In this document: piece after piece, positions 35,201-46,106 of the stretch | Layout of the letters: the number at the start of each line of letters is the position of its first letter | Position numbering within the stretch: position 1 is the stretch's first letter | Made by a program: the position numbers and the translations under genes | From: Galeopsis tetrahit | Lineage: Eukaryota > Streptophyta > Magnoliopsida > Lamiales > Lamiaceae | DNA length: 64,000 nt | NCBI GenBank assembly: GCA_963675135.1 | Contig: OY776122.1 | Span: 86,810,472-86,874,471, forward strand | Direction of reading: 5' to 3' | The notes under the pieces: generated by a model | What the model saw: the letters and a program-made list of their open reading frames with translations, nothing else | Databases searched by the model: none | What the model was told of the DNA's origin: nothing

Positions 35201-36335
35201 GCAGGCCATCTTGAGTACACCCATAGGAGGACCTACAATAGAGGATTCCCAATTCTGGAAACCAGATAAGAAGGGACGTTACTCGGTCAAAACAGGGTAC
35301 TGGCAATGTCTCCGGAACAGTTTGATCAGCGAAGGAAGAGCCTCGACATCGACCATTAAAGGGGCTGAAGAAGGATGGAGGAGTATTTGGAGGTTGAGGG
35401 TGCCGCCCAAGGTAAGGATTTTCTGGTGGAAAGTTAAATGGAGCATATTGGCAACGGAGGCTAACCTTGCACGACATCACGTGCCAATCCCAGGTATGTG
35501 TACTTTATGTGGGTATGGGGAAGCCTCTACGAGCCATGTCTTATTTTTCTGTCCGTTGGTGAAACAAGTATGGAAAAGACAGGGGTGGTGGGACATTCTT
35601 AAGAGGCACAAAGAGAGGAGTGTGGATGATGTATTGCTTGGGATGGATTTTGGGAAGGGGAAGATAAGGGAGGAGGAATTTATAATAGTGGCATGGGGAA
35701 TATGGAAGGAACGCTGTGAGCTATTGCACAACGATAGTACAGGAGGGAAAACAGGCGGAAAGGCCAAAATTTTCTCAGACATGAAGTGGACATTGACATG
35801 GCTAAAAAACTATCAGGAGTGCAAAAGGAAAGTGGAAGGCGGAGGTGAAATTCGAACAGGAATTCGGGAGGGAGAGTGGGCGGAAAGTATTGTAATGAAG
35901 GTGGATGCGGCCTATAAAAGGGACGAAAACAAATACGGAGTGGGAGCACTAATGGTTGGTCGAGATAGGGAGGTGGTAAGAGCAATGTGTGAGCATATTA
36001 GCAGCACGGGATCGGTACTGGGAGCCGAACTTTAGGCAGTGGAGGAAGGACTGAAGTGGTGCTTAAAACATAACCACTTGGAAGTAAGGGTGCTCTCGGA
36101 CTCTTTAGAGACGGTCCGAATGGTAAGAACTGAGGAAAAAGTCTGGGGAGCAGAAGGATACGTCTTGGACAGGATACGTCATCTACAAAACAATTTCGTA
36201 GTGTGCGAGATTGAGCATATATCTAGGACGAAGAACGCGGCGGCGGATGCTTTGGCGAAATGGGCCGCGGAACATCACTCTTCTCGAGATTGGAGGGCTG
36301 ATTTGATACCTCTACAGTTTGTTAGCCTAGCTTAG
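32217..36335 (+). pseudogene. LINE ORF2: endonuclease, reverse transcriptase, RNase H; one nonsense codon
   Basis: Domains in order: apurinic-type endonuclease (residues about 1-220, with NARGLGG, FITETK, GDFNEVL and SDHRPV); reverse transcriptase (about 450-770, with PGPDGL, DYRPISL, LDMSKAYDRVEW, GLRQGDPLSPFLF and catalytic FADD); a plant LINE zinc-finger region (RVPPKVRIFWWK, CTLCG, then a C/H pair); RNase H (VDAAYK, LSDS, ADALAKWA). The frame is open for 1272 codons to TAG 36033-36035, inside RNase H, then continues in frame to TAG 36333-36335. The single stop leaves endonuclease and RT intact, so this copy died recently. Confidence 0.5.
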
Positions 36336-36416
36336 TCCTAAAAAAAGTGTCCAAGGTTCATATGTGGAACTAGGAAAGCTATGTAACTACTGTTTCAAAA
36401 AAAAAAAAAAAAAAAT

Positions 36417-36638
36417 TTTTTACTGTACTTTTAATAACGGTTGAAAAATGATTTTTAGGGAAAACTTGGAAGAGATTTTAATAAAACATTCATCTAAATA
36501 TTTGAATGATATTCAGGGCAAACTTGGAAGAGATTAAATTAATTTGTATACAAAGTGAAATGTTGAAACGTTATTCATTTATAATATGCAATCATTGTAA
36601 TAAAGTGAATATACAAGGTCGGTTATATACTTGTATAG

Positions 36639-36692
<54 letters not shown>

Positions 36693-37591
36693 GAAATATC
36701 ATGTTGTTCAATATTGAATTTGATTGGAATTTTGTATCAAACGATCTTATGACGATCTTATGCATGATACGGATCTTACATTAATTTTTGTGTTATATTT
36801 TTAGTCTGGTAGGGACTTAAAAATTTGTGTATCATAATAACAGTAAATAAAAAGTTAACTCATGCGCGCATTAATTAGACATTTTTCACACAATTTTCTG
36901 TCAATAATTGATGTCCCTGACTCCCTCCTAAGCTTATTAACATAGTATATCATTTAGTATGATATCCATGGAGTAGCATTTTTTGTTTTACACGATTATT
37001 TTTATTGCTTTGTAAATCTTGGGCAAAGTATAGTTGGCTAGGAAACTGTTGAATTGAATTTGGCAACGTGTGTGTTGAAAAATATGATATTTATGCCTTG
37101 ATCTTATATGTTGCTTTCCTTCTAATTTTGAATACATCGGGACTAATGGGCCAATTAAATCACATATTTATATTGTTTGGGCCTTCAATGAAATTGCTCT
37201 TGCTTTAATTTGTCCCCAAAGTTTGAGCCCATAGTTGATTATCCAAAAACATTATTGTATTCTCCATAGCAAAACTAGTTTTTTTTTTTTTTAAAAAAAA
37301 AACATAACCACATACACTCTTGATTTTACGGCTTGTCTTACTCTTCTTGTTTACCACCCCTTAAAACCTCCCATCAAATCATTTATACACTTTAAATATT
37401 GCATTATATATTATTAAATTAATTAATCAAACAATATGATGTCTAAAACATAGAGACTAAATACCCTTTCAATATAATAAAAATATTGAGTGCATACACT
37501 AAGTATTAAAACACTTTGATTGCATAAGCATTACAATCCAAGTAACTAGAATTATTAATAAATTATACTAAATCTTGACGAAATCTTAGAT
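36417..37591. other. AT-rich spacer with (TA)n
   Basis: A 20-bp phrase (gg..aacttggaagagatt) occurs twice near 36458 and 36517. A perfect TA microsatellite of about 50 bp lies at 36640-36689. No genes seen. Confidence 0.5.
36640..36689. repeat. (TA)n microsatellite
   Basis: About 25 uninterrupted TA units; likely polymorphic. Confidence 0.5.
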
Positions 37592-37828
37592 CTATCGCTG
37601 AACGACATCTTGAAAGCCGAGAAGTTTACGGTGAACGCAGCATCGGCAGAGTTTAATTGGTGAGCAGCCTCTCCTGTAGGGATTAGCAGGGATAGGTGGG
37701 CCCCTTTTTGGGACCGGAGGATAAAGAATGACGGGTCTGCCCACCACATTGATCACATCTGCAGAAGATTCAACAAAACTGCTAATCACAACCAACGTTA
37801 CCAACATCAACAATACTACTTTGGCCAT
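37592..37828 (-). CDS. RALF-like secreted peptide precursor
   Basis: A 78-residue minus-strand ORF. Residues 1 to about 23 (MAKVVLLMLVTLVVISSFVE...) form a signal peptide. The mature part contains PANPYRRGCSPIKLCR, which matches the conserved C-terminal block of RALF (rapid alkalinization factor) peptides, which signal through CrRLK1L receptor kinases at the cell surface. It departs from classic RALFs: the YISY motif and the first cysteine pair are absent, and an unusual tail with a second CC continues to the stop. It is thus a divergent short RALF-like gene, or one whose C-terminus shifted frame. A TATA box upstream supports expression. Family call moderate. Confidence 0.5.
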   Translation of the reverse strand: MAKVVLLMLVTLVVISSFVESSADVINVVGRPVILYPPVPKRGPPIPANPYRRGCSPIKLCRCCVHRKLLGFQDVVQR

Positions 37829-37890
37829 CCTTAATTATATTTCACGAAAAATAGAGAGTATAATTCATTGTGATTAATGGCACACGCTAC

Positions 37891-37898
37891 TTTTTATA
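37891..37898 (-). promoter_or_regulatory. TATA box of the RALF-like gene
   Basis: On the minus strand CCTATAAAAA lies about 63 bp upstream of the ATG at 37828, giving a short leader of roughly 35 bases. Confidence 0.5.
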
Positions 37899-37902
37899 GG
37901 GG

Positions 37903-38427
37903 GGTCTGTGATTGTTATTTTTAAAGATACTCGCAATAATTTGGCGTAATTGATTATATTTTCTAGAATCTTGATAAATACTCCTTTAATTTGGCGTAGT
38001 TGATTATATTTTCGAAAATCTTGATAAATGCTGTAATTAATTTGGACTTGACTCTCCTTTAATTTAGAGTGCGATTAATTTAGATTTTATACTACACGTA
38101 CCCTTCTTTTTATACTCTCTCCCTCTCAATGTGGATTCAAAATACTACACCCTTCACTTTTTTTTCAACAAATTAAGATTATAAATTATAGTCTATATTA
38201 ACTTTCATTAATTATAATTAATTTTAATATATAATTTTTTTGATAATGAATCGGGTCATATCTAGTATTTATAAACCAAATTAATTTTGATATAAAGATA
38301 AATATGCAATTTATTTATAAAAAATATTTATAGTAAATGAGTAAGATTAAAAAATAGTAAAAATTAAAGAAAAAAGAATCTGAATAGCACTAATTTTAAA
38401 AAGAAAAATTATTAAAAAAATAAGTGA
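37903..38427. other. upstream region of the RALF-like gene
   Basis: 'atttggcgtagttgattata' is repeated nearly perfectly at about 37939 and 37991, a short tandem pair of about 52 bp period. The rest is AT-rich with no gene. Confidence 0.5.
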
Positions 38428-38435
38428 AGTATGAT

Positions 38436-38966
38436 TAGGAGTGGGAATGGGCCAGGCTACCCGACAGGGACCTACGGCTCGGCCTATTAATGCCCGGCTC
38501 GGCTTGACTCGTTTAATAAACAAGCTGGACTCAAGCTTTTTTAAAGGTCTATTTAGTTAAATAGGCCGAACTTGAGCTTTTTCGTAGGCCTTTCAAGTCC
38601 AACAGGCTGGCCTATTTAATATATATATATATATATAATATAAAAATGTAATAAATATCTAATATGTGTGGTATTATACTTAAATATAGAAAACATCTTA
38701 AATATGAGTACCAATAAGCATTAAGCAATATAATTCGGGAGTTTTTATGATTTGATGAAATAGTAAGATTTTTTTTAAATGCATTAATATGACTAAAAAG
38801 GCCTTTAAAAAGTTTTCGGGTCAGGCCTATTTATTAAAAAGGTCAGGTCAAGTCTTAAAAAAGGCCTATGACAGGCCATGGGCCAGACTCGGGCCTCAAA
38901 AATATTTAACAGACCAGACTTTTTTTTTTGTAAAGCCTACCTAGGCCTGGCCCATTCCCACCCCTA
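38436..38966. mobile_element. hAT-type MITE
   Basis: Ends TAGGAGTGGGAATGGGCCAG and (inverted) TAGGGGTGGGAATGGGCCAG, flanked by the 8-bp duplication AGTATGAT (38428-38435, 38967-38974). The interior has repeated 'aggcc' motifs in both orientations and no ORF. Confidence 0.5.
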
Positions 38967-38974
38967 AGTATGAT

Positions 38975-40282
38975 TTTAGATAAATTCTATTTGTACTCGA
39001 CTTTTAACTTGATCAACTCAAATTTTACTAATCTCAGTTCAACTCAATTGACTTACGCCCATTATCATGAAATAATGTTAATATACTTATTGAAAAGTGC
39101 ATATAGTTATCTAAAATTGCTAGTACTACTTACTGAAAATAACTTAGTGTGGAGTTGTCTCGTATTGAGATTGAAGATTTGGAGATAACTGTTGTAAATA
39201 GTACACTAGTTTCTCCACTTCCTCACGATTAGAGAAGGCAATGATACCATATTTATCTCTCTCGTATTGAAGATCTTGAACTTAGAATGATATTAATCTC
39301 TTGTAATGATAATTTTTTAAAATAAGTAAAAATAAGTACAAAAGATCCTTAATTTTCGTTAATTATTTGTCCTTCACTTTTTATTTGTTCACCCTCTGGT
39401 TGAGTTCAACCCCGATAGTTAATTTTTACCCGCCCCCATTTATTTATCTATTATACATTTTCTCTTTCTCAACTTCATTCACTCACCTTAAACCCTGTTT
39501 CGAGTTAAAATTTTACTCGTCCTCATTTATTCTTTTGGTTAAAATGCATGTGAAAATAAGTATTAATATGGGTGGACTCTTTTGTGATTTGACGGTTCAA
39601 CGAGTGTAAGTGATGATTGTATAAATTAATTCTGTTTGAGATATATTTGATTTAAATTAATAAAAGGGTACTAAAAGAAAAAAAAATCCAAAACTTTTAG
39701 GGTGAACTCATAAGAAATGGGAGTGAAAATAACTGTGTCCTTTTCGGTATATTGAAAACTAGTGCAAAACACGTGCAACTTTCTCACTTTCCTTTTTTGG
39801 ACGTCCTACGATAAGTTTCTCCTTTCATTTTTAAATATTACTCCATTGGAAATATTTTTCCTTTCCAATCACATCATCGGTATTATATCTATTATTTTAT
39901 ATTTTATCTGATACTAATCTATTATTTTATATCTTTCAATCAAATGATTTGTACTAAATCTATTATTTTATAATATTTTTTAATTAAAACATCCAAAATA
40001 AATGAAAAACTTATAGCAATATGGATGAAGTATAATTTTTTAAAATGCATATGTACATATTTTATTTATTTTATTAGGGTAGAAAATGATTAAAAAAAAT
40101 ACTCTGTATTAAAAATAAAAAAACAACATTGAAATTAAAAAATAGATTAGAAAAGAAAAGAAAGAGAATAAAGAGGAAAAGAAAATGATACGGAGTATTA
40201 AATTTAAAAAAAAATATATTATAAAAGTTAAGAGATTTCAAATTATTAAAGTATTAAAGAACCAATATTTTACAATCATTCT
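38975..40282. other. AT-rich spacer
   Basis: Short ORFs here carry no recognisable motifs and I see no bounded element. Confidence 0.5.
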
Positions 40283-40355
40283 GCCCGTCTAGCTCAGTTG
40301 GTAGAGCGCAAGGCTCTTAACCTTGTGGTCGAGGGTTCGAGCCCCTCGGTGGGCG
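40283..40355 (+). tRNA. tRNA-Lys (anticodon CTT)
   Basis: A 73-nt cloverleaf: acceptor stem GCCCGTC pairs with the 3' GGTGGGC followed by discriminator G, with one G-T pair. The D arm contains the A box TAGCTCAGTTGG, the anticodon stem is CAAGG/CCTTG with loop CTCTTAA (anticodon CTT, lysine AAG), and the T arm contains GGTTCGAGCCC. No intron. A run of T at 40357-40364 supplies the Pol III terminator. All stems pair well, so it looks functional. Confidence 0.5.
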
Positions 40356-40356
40356 A

Positions 40357-40364
40357 TTTTTTTT
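40357..40364 (+). terminator. Pol III oligo-T terminator of tRNA-Lys
   Basis: A run of eight T begins two bases after the mature tRNA end, the standard RNA polymerase III stop. Confidence 0.5.
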
Positions 40365-40482
40365 TTGAAAAAGAATATAATTTATCTTTATTTTTTAAAA
40401 CACATTTTAAACGCGAATTAATGGGAGATAATGTGGATTAAACTTAACTAAAATATACTCCCTCCGTTCCGATTAAGAAATA

Positions 40483-41248
40483 CTTCCTCCGCCCCAAAGA
40501 AATTTGCAAGTGTAATGAGTAATGTTTTGAGTTTGCACCCTTGAGATGGCACATATTTTAATAAATGTGTAAGAAAAAGTGTAATGAATAATATTTTGAG
40601 GGGTAGTTTTGTAAACTTTTATGAATAAAGTAAAGTAAAAGGTAGGTTGAGTGTGAAAAAGTAGGGGTGACAATTTTTGACACGACACGATAACACGATA
40701 CGAATCTGACACGAAAATTGCGGGTTAGTGTTTGGCTTATCGGGTTCGTGTCAACCCGTTAAGCACGATAAAATTAACAGGTAACCCATTAACCTGTTAT
40801 TTACCTGATATGACACGACACGATAATGATACGTATCTGATAATAACACGATAATTTTTTATATTTATATAAATATATTATTTTTTATATATTTAATACA
40901 ATTTTAAATTGATTTATTTTCTTATCGTGATGTCGTGTCACGTCGACATGAAAATTATCGTGTTGTTATCGTGTCGTGTCGACACGAAAATTATCGTGTT
41001 CGTGTCGTGTCGACACATATCCTTATTGTGTTGTGTTCGTGTTTGGCCTTATCGTGTCGTGTCACTATCGTGTCGACACGACACGATAACACGATTTGTC
41101 AACCCTTTGAAAAAGTAATGGCATACGGGTAAATATGTGTATATTTTGAGGGTGAGAGTTATGACAATATTTTCTTTTATGGAGTGTGCAAATTGGTATG
41201 AGACATTCATATATGGAAAGTGTGCAAATTCATATGGGACAGAGGGAG
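40483..41248. mobile_element. Stowaway-like MITE split by a hAT MITE
   Basis: Left end CTTCCTCCGCCCC and right end (inverted) CTCCCTCTGTCCC, both followed by matching 'aatttgca' blocks and next to TA. A second partial left end (CTCCCTCCGTTCC, 40458) precedes it. Without the nested element it would be about 310 bp, the size of its relatives. Confidence 0.5.
40662..41107. mobile_element. hAT-type MITE rich in ACACGA repeats
   Basis: Ends TAGGGGTGACAA and (inverted) AAGGGTTGACAA, flanked by the 8-bp duplication TGAAAAAG (40654-40661, 41108-41115). The interior is dominated by 'gacacgacacgataacacga' and its reverse complement, so most of the element can fold on itself. Two overlapping frames open because of this repeat and are not taken as genes. 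Confidence 0.5.
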
Positions 41249-41475
41249 TATAATATAATAAGTAGATGTATTAGAGGTGATGTGATTGAGAGCGAAAATA
41301 ATATAATGAAATGTGTTAAAAAAGGAATGAGTAGCTTTCATTGGAACAGACGGAAAAAAAGAAAGTTGGGCAGCTTTCAATGCGACGCTTTCATTGGAAC
41401 ACACGAAAAAAGAAAGTTGGGCAGCTTTCACTGGGACGTAGGGAATATTTTTTTCCTTTCAAGTATTGTTTACTA

Positions 41476-41739
41476 CTCCCTCCATCCATGAAATGTAGTC
41501 TCATTGGAGTGGGATACATGTTTTAAGAAAAAAGTAGATAAAGTAAGAATATTGTAGGGTATTATGGGGATCCATTGTGAATAAAGTGATTGTTTGTGAA
41601 TAAAGTGATTGTTTGTGAATAAAGTTGATGACAATTTGAGTAATTAAGTGATAGTTGAAAGGTGATAGTTTTCATGGGACTACATTTTGTGGACAAAGAA
41701 TATAAAGCAGATGAGACTACTTTTTATGGACGGAGGGAG
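41476..41739. mobile_element. Stowaway-like MITE
   Basis: Ends CTCCCTCCATCCATGAAATG and (inverted) CTCCCTCCGTCCATAAAAAG, each flanked by TA. About 264 bp, with a 'tgatagttg' and 'gaataaagtgattgtttgt' tandem inside. Confidence 0.5.
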
Positions 41740-44700
41740 TACATGACAAAAAAATATGTTATTACATCAACATGACTATAATATTGTCACTATAAAGTCA
41801 AAAGTGTATTACTACAAGTCAAAAAATATTCTGAACACTTAATTTTCTGGGAGAATTTGTCATAATTTTTTTGACATGTAGTAGTACATTTTTAGTCTTG
41901 ATAATATTTTGACCTTATAGTTGATTCGGGTGGAATTTACACGTTTTAAATGCACATGTGAAGCTCATTTTGATGTTGATTTCATTGATTTATGGATTGA
42001 ATATGGTGGTTTTGGTCAAAATAAGAGAAAGGTTGTGTTTTGTCGATTTTGTAGGAAAAATGATGGAATTTGGGAGCAAAACACCTACCACACTTCACTG
42101 GACCAAAGAGAGAAGCACGCCATTGGGTTCTTCTAAAAAAACGGAGTGGAATAGCAAAAAGAATCGAGTTGATCGGACATCCGAAGTAAAAGATATGCAC
42201 AAAACAAGAAAGGGTCGAGAAGAGGAACGACCGAGCACGCGGATCGACCAAGGCGTGCTCGATACCAAAAATTTGAGGTTGAGCAAGAGCACGGCCGAGC
42301 ACATGCGACGGTGACTTGAACGATTTTTATGTCAATTTATTTGACTAACTACTTTCCCTCAAGCATAAGGGTTCATAGTAGTAATGGAAGTATTCAACCA
42401 AGTAGTATCGACCTAGGAGGTGGGTGTGTGCAATGAGTCCCTAGAGTTGTGTGTTGGCATAACCAATGTAACTACGATTTCGGGTTTTTGAATCTCTAAG
42501 ATAAAGCTAAATTACTACCAAACTTCAAAAGATTAAATCAAACACCAACCTAAAAACTAACAAGTATTTTAAATTACTAAAAGGAAGCAAATAACCAACA
42601 AAAAAAATTATCACAACTTAAGAATTAAAATTACTATCAAAACAAGAAATTTACAAATAAAACAAATATAACAACTACGAATATAATTCGAAAAAGTGCA
42701 AGGGTGAGAGAATGCTTCGGGTGTTCTCTACCTAGTGAAATTGAGAGGAATTGCTTTTACTTTGTTAATGCTTCAATTAAGGTTTGCTAAGAGCACCTAA
42801 ATGCTAGGATGACAACCAGTTCCATTCGGGTAATATAGCTTTAATTCTAAGGTGTTCCCAAACCCGGTAATAAGGTTTTCTTCCTAATCCTCACTAACTA
42901 CTCAAACAACCATTCAAATAATCAATGTCTTTTAATGGAGTTCTAATACAATTAACTCTCTCTCGACGGATTAAAAGTATAACTTACACAATTGGATACC
43001 AACAACTCACACCATAAATATATACATGTTCATGTAACTCTCGTCTACGCTAAACATGCATCTAAGATGGATTAATAGAAGTTAACACACAAAAGTACCA
43101 ATAATTCCCAATAAAAGAAGCAATAATCCTAAAATCAACAATAACAAAGCTCAACAATTCCGAACTCAACAATTACTTGGTTTTAGAACACTCAAAGCAT
43201 GAATAAAATTAGCCCATGGTGTTTGGAGAAACACCCATGGCCAAAACAACAAAATATAGTGAAATAGACATAAACCTTGTAATCACTATGCCAAATTATG
43301 CTTTTTACAGCAGTTGAATAACAGCGATTATTTTTAAAACCGCTGTTAAAACTTCAAAAACCGCTGTCATATACATCTTTTTTTAGAACCGCTGTCATAG
43401 GTTCCATTTGTGCGCTGATAGATAGCGGTTTTTCGTAACCGCTGTGATATGTTTTAGTTATGCGCTGTAATAACTTTACTTATGGAATATAATCAAATTA
43501 ATCTTTAAAAATAATTAAATAATAAAAATATGATAATATTTTTTAAAATTACTGAATTTTTTTATGAAATACGATTAAATTCTCAAAAATAAATATATTA
43601 AAAAATCAATTAAAAAAAATAAATCTTGTAATTAATCTTCAAAATTGTATTTTTAAGATTTTATTGATTTATAAAGAATTTTATTTTTAATTTAATTATT
43701 TTTTAAGTTTTATCAATTAAGAAATATATAATGATTAACACAATATACAATATTGATTAAACAATGATATAAGTTTAAAAATATTTTTTCCTATATATTA
43801 CTATATTATTAATAAAAAAATCAAGAAAATCTATAAAATATCAGGTCCAAATTATTAAACAAATTAAGAAAATCTAATATTTCTTCTTATGTCCCCCAAG
43901 CGCCCCTTATTCTGTGAGAGGGGTCTCGTCAGAGACACATTTTTCGCCTACATTGCACCCGTCGTCCATTGTCGTACGGTAAGGAGAAATAAATTGATCA
44001 TTCATTGCTTTTTTTTTTTTTTTTTTTGTTGGTGTTGAAATTGATTGTTAGATTTCATGAAATCAATGAGTAGTTCTAAAATGTTAGAGAAAAACATAAG
44101 AAACAAATTAATGAATTAGGAAAAATCTAGAAAGAAAATCACGGCAATTCATAAACAAATAAAAAAGGAAGATGTATGAAAACTCCCTTAATCATTCTCT
44201 TTCTCTAACGCCTAGCTCAATAGTATATTTACTCCAATGGTTGAAATATATATCTTACAAAAAAAGAAAAGTAGACTCTCTTAAGAAGCACAAGACTTTC
44301 AACCTATATCCTTAATTCACCATGTCATAAAAAGAAAAAGAAATTATTTTGATCAAATTAATAAAAAAAAAATTATTTGAGATAAATATTTATAAAAAAG
44401 AAAAAAACTTAGTAGTAAAAATTAATATATATGATCAATTAATAAAAATAAAATAAAGAATTTTATTTAAAATAAATATTTATAAATCAATAAAAAATAT
44501 CAATTTTTTTTTTTTTTTTTATGGATTTTGCTTTAAAAAACTGAAACAACGAGTTGAATTAAAAAAAGAAGATTAAATCCTAAAATTTATTTAATTCGGA
44601 AGATAAGTTTTAAAATAATTCATATTTAATTATTATATACTTATAAAATAAATTTGATATTTTAATTATTAATTGTTATAAAATAAATTTGATATTTATT

Positions 44701-44899
44701 TAAAATAATTTCTAGGTTTTATTATTTTAATGTAAATATAAAATTTTATTGGTCTTTTTAAGATTTGTATCTAATAATACGTACAAATACAGAGTTACAT
44801 ATATTATATTATATATAACTGTCCCACCACCCCATCCCTGTGTATATGTTAAGTGAGAGTGTGCGGTTAATTAAAATCTAAATTTCAGAGCCGTACATT

Positions 44900-45530
44900 G
44901 TGCATAAAATTTCTGGCGTCTCTGGCTCACTCGCTCACATTCCATATACTCCAGTTCCCTTCTTCATTCCACATACTAAACTAAAGCTTTCCACATACTT
45001 TAGCTACCCGCAATGGCCCGGCCGCATTGTCCCTTCTTCACCTGGCCGCATTGTTCCCTTCTTCACCTGGTCGCAATATGTTCTACAGTCCGCCCTCGCC
45101 CTCGCCCCCATCATCTTCTTCTCCATCCGCAAATTCTTTCACTACCCAAGCTCTCCAAGTCTCTCTCACTCATTTTTTGTTTGTTTTTTTGCTTATAGAT
45201 TTTAAGAATAACAACTTGTTTCAATATTTCTTGAATCCGCATGTTAATTTTTTTTTATTTATCGATATGTGGCTTAGGTTAAATGCTTTAGTATATATAT
45301 GTTGTTGGATGATTTGGATTGTTCCCATTTTGAATGAAATGGAATAATTATATGCTTATTGTATATGCTTTTAGTGTTGAGAAAAAGGTGTTTGATGTCA
45401 GCTGGGTCAAGGGTCTAGCCGAGGAACTTCAAAAATTATCTCACGAGAGAGTTTGTCTACAACTTCAAAAATTATCTCACGAAAGAGTTTGTATCGAATT
45501 AATGAACTTGAGTGGAGAGACTCTGTCATA
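44900..45530 (+). other. exon-like region in the CACTA element, source unknown
   Basis: Open frames here carry proline/serine-rich and hydrophobic stretches followed, about 130 bases later, by a frame with a duplicated QKLSHERVC motif (about 45424-45500). No family is recognised. It may be captured host sequence or the remains of an element gene. Confidence 0.5.
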
Positions 45531-45763
45531 ATTGACTGTCTACTAAATTCAAGGTAAGATTCTTGTATTGTACATAAGAATAATATTTATAATTAACACC
45601 ACACATGTATCTACTTTCATTTTTTTTTTACTTTAGCGCAGAGAATGTAAGTAATTACAACCATCATTTTTATTAAATGCTAATTATAACCATCATTTTT
45701 ATTATATGCTAATTATACTCATTATTTTTAATGATTGATGATCTATTCATTAAGGAATCATTA

Positions 45764-46106
45764 ATGACAGGAGATAACGACATTGGTAGAGTGGGGTGGA
45801 GAGTTTAATGGAGTGGAGAGTTTAATGAAAGCTCAAATTGACGAAGTATCGTGGACTACATGCGCATGTTGGGGGAGGATTGCTAATTAATGAATTTATT
45901 GTAATAGTCTTCTTGAATTTATATATATACATAAATGACAGGAGATAATGACATTGACATTGGTAGAGTGGAGTGGAAAGTTAAATGGGGTTGATCTGAA
46001 AGCTCAAATTGACAGAAGTATCGTGGACTACATGCGCATGTTGGGGGAGGATTGCTAATTAATGAATTTATTGTAATAGTCTTGTTGAATTTATATATAT
46101 ACATAA
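45764..46106. repeat. two-copy tandem repeat of about 170 bp
   Basis: Both copies run from 'atgacaggagataa' through 'catgcgcatgttgggggagg' to 'atatatatacataaat'. The first has a small internal duplication (gtggagagtttaatg). Confidence 0.5.

Larger units (their letters stand above)
30952..36416 (+). mobile_element. LINE (L1-type non-LTR retrotransposon), 5'-truncated
   Basis: ORF1 and ORF2 occur in the usual order and are followed by a short 3' region and a poly-A run of about 20 at 36398-36416. The 5' end is missing, since ORF1 starts within its first conserved domain. I found no convincing target-site duplication. Codon and base use is purine-rich on the plus strand, unlike the AT-rich surroundings. 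Confidence 0.5.

Noticed and set aside
38112..38135. 'ctctctccctctcaatgtgg' as a Stowaway-like end
   Set aside because: No inverted partner and a poor match to the CTCCCTCCGTCCC terminus.
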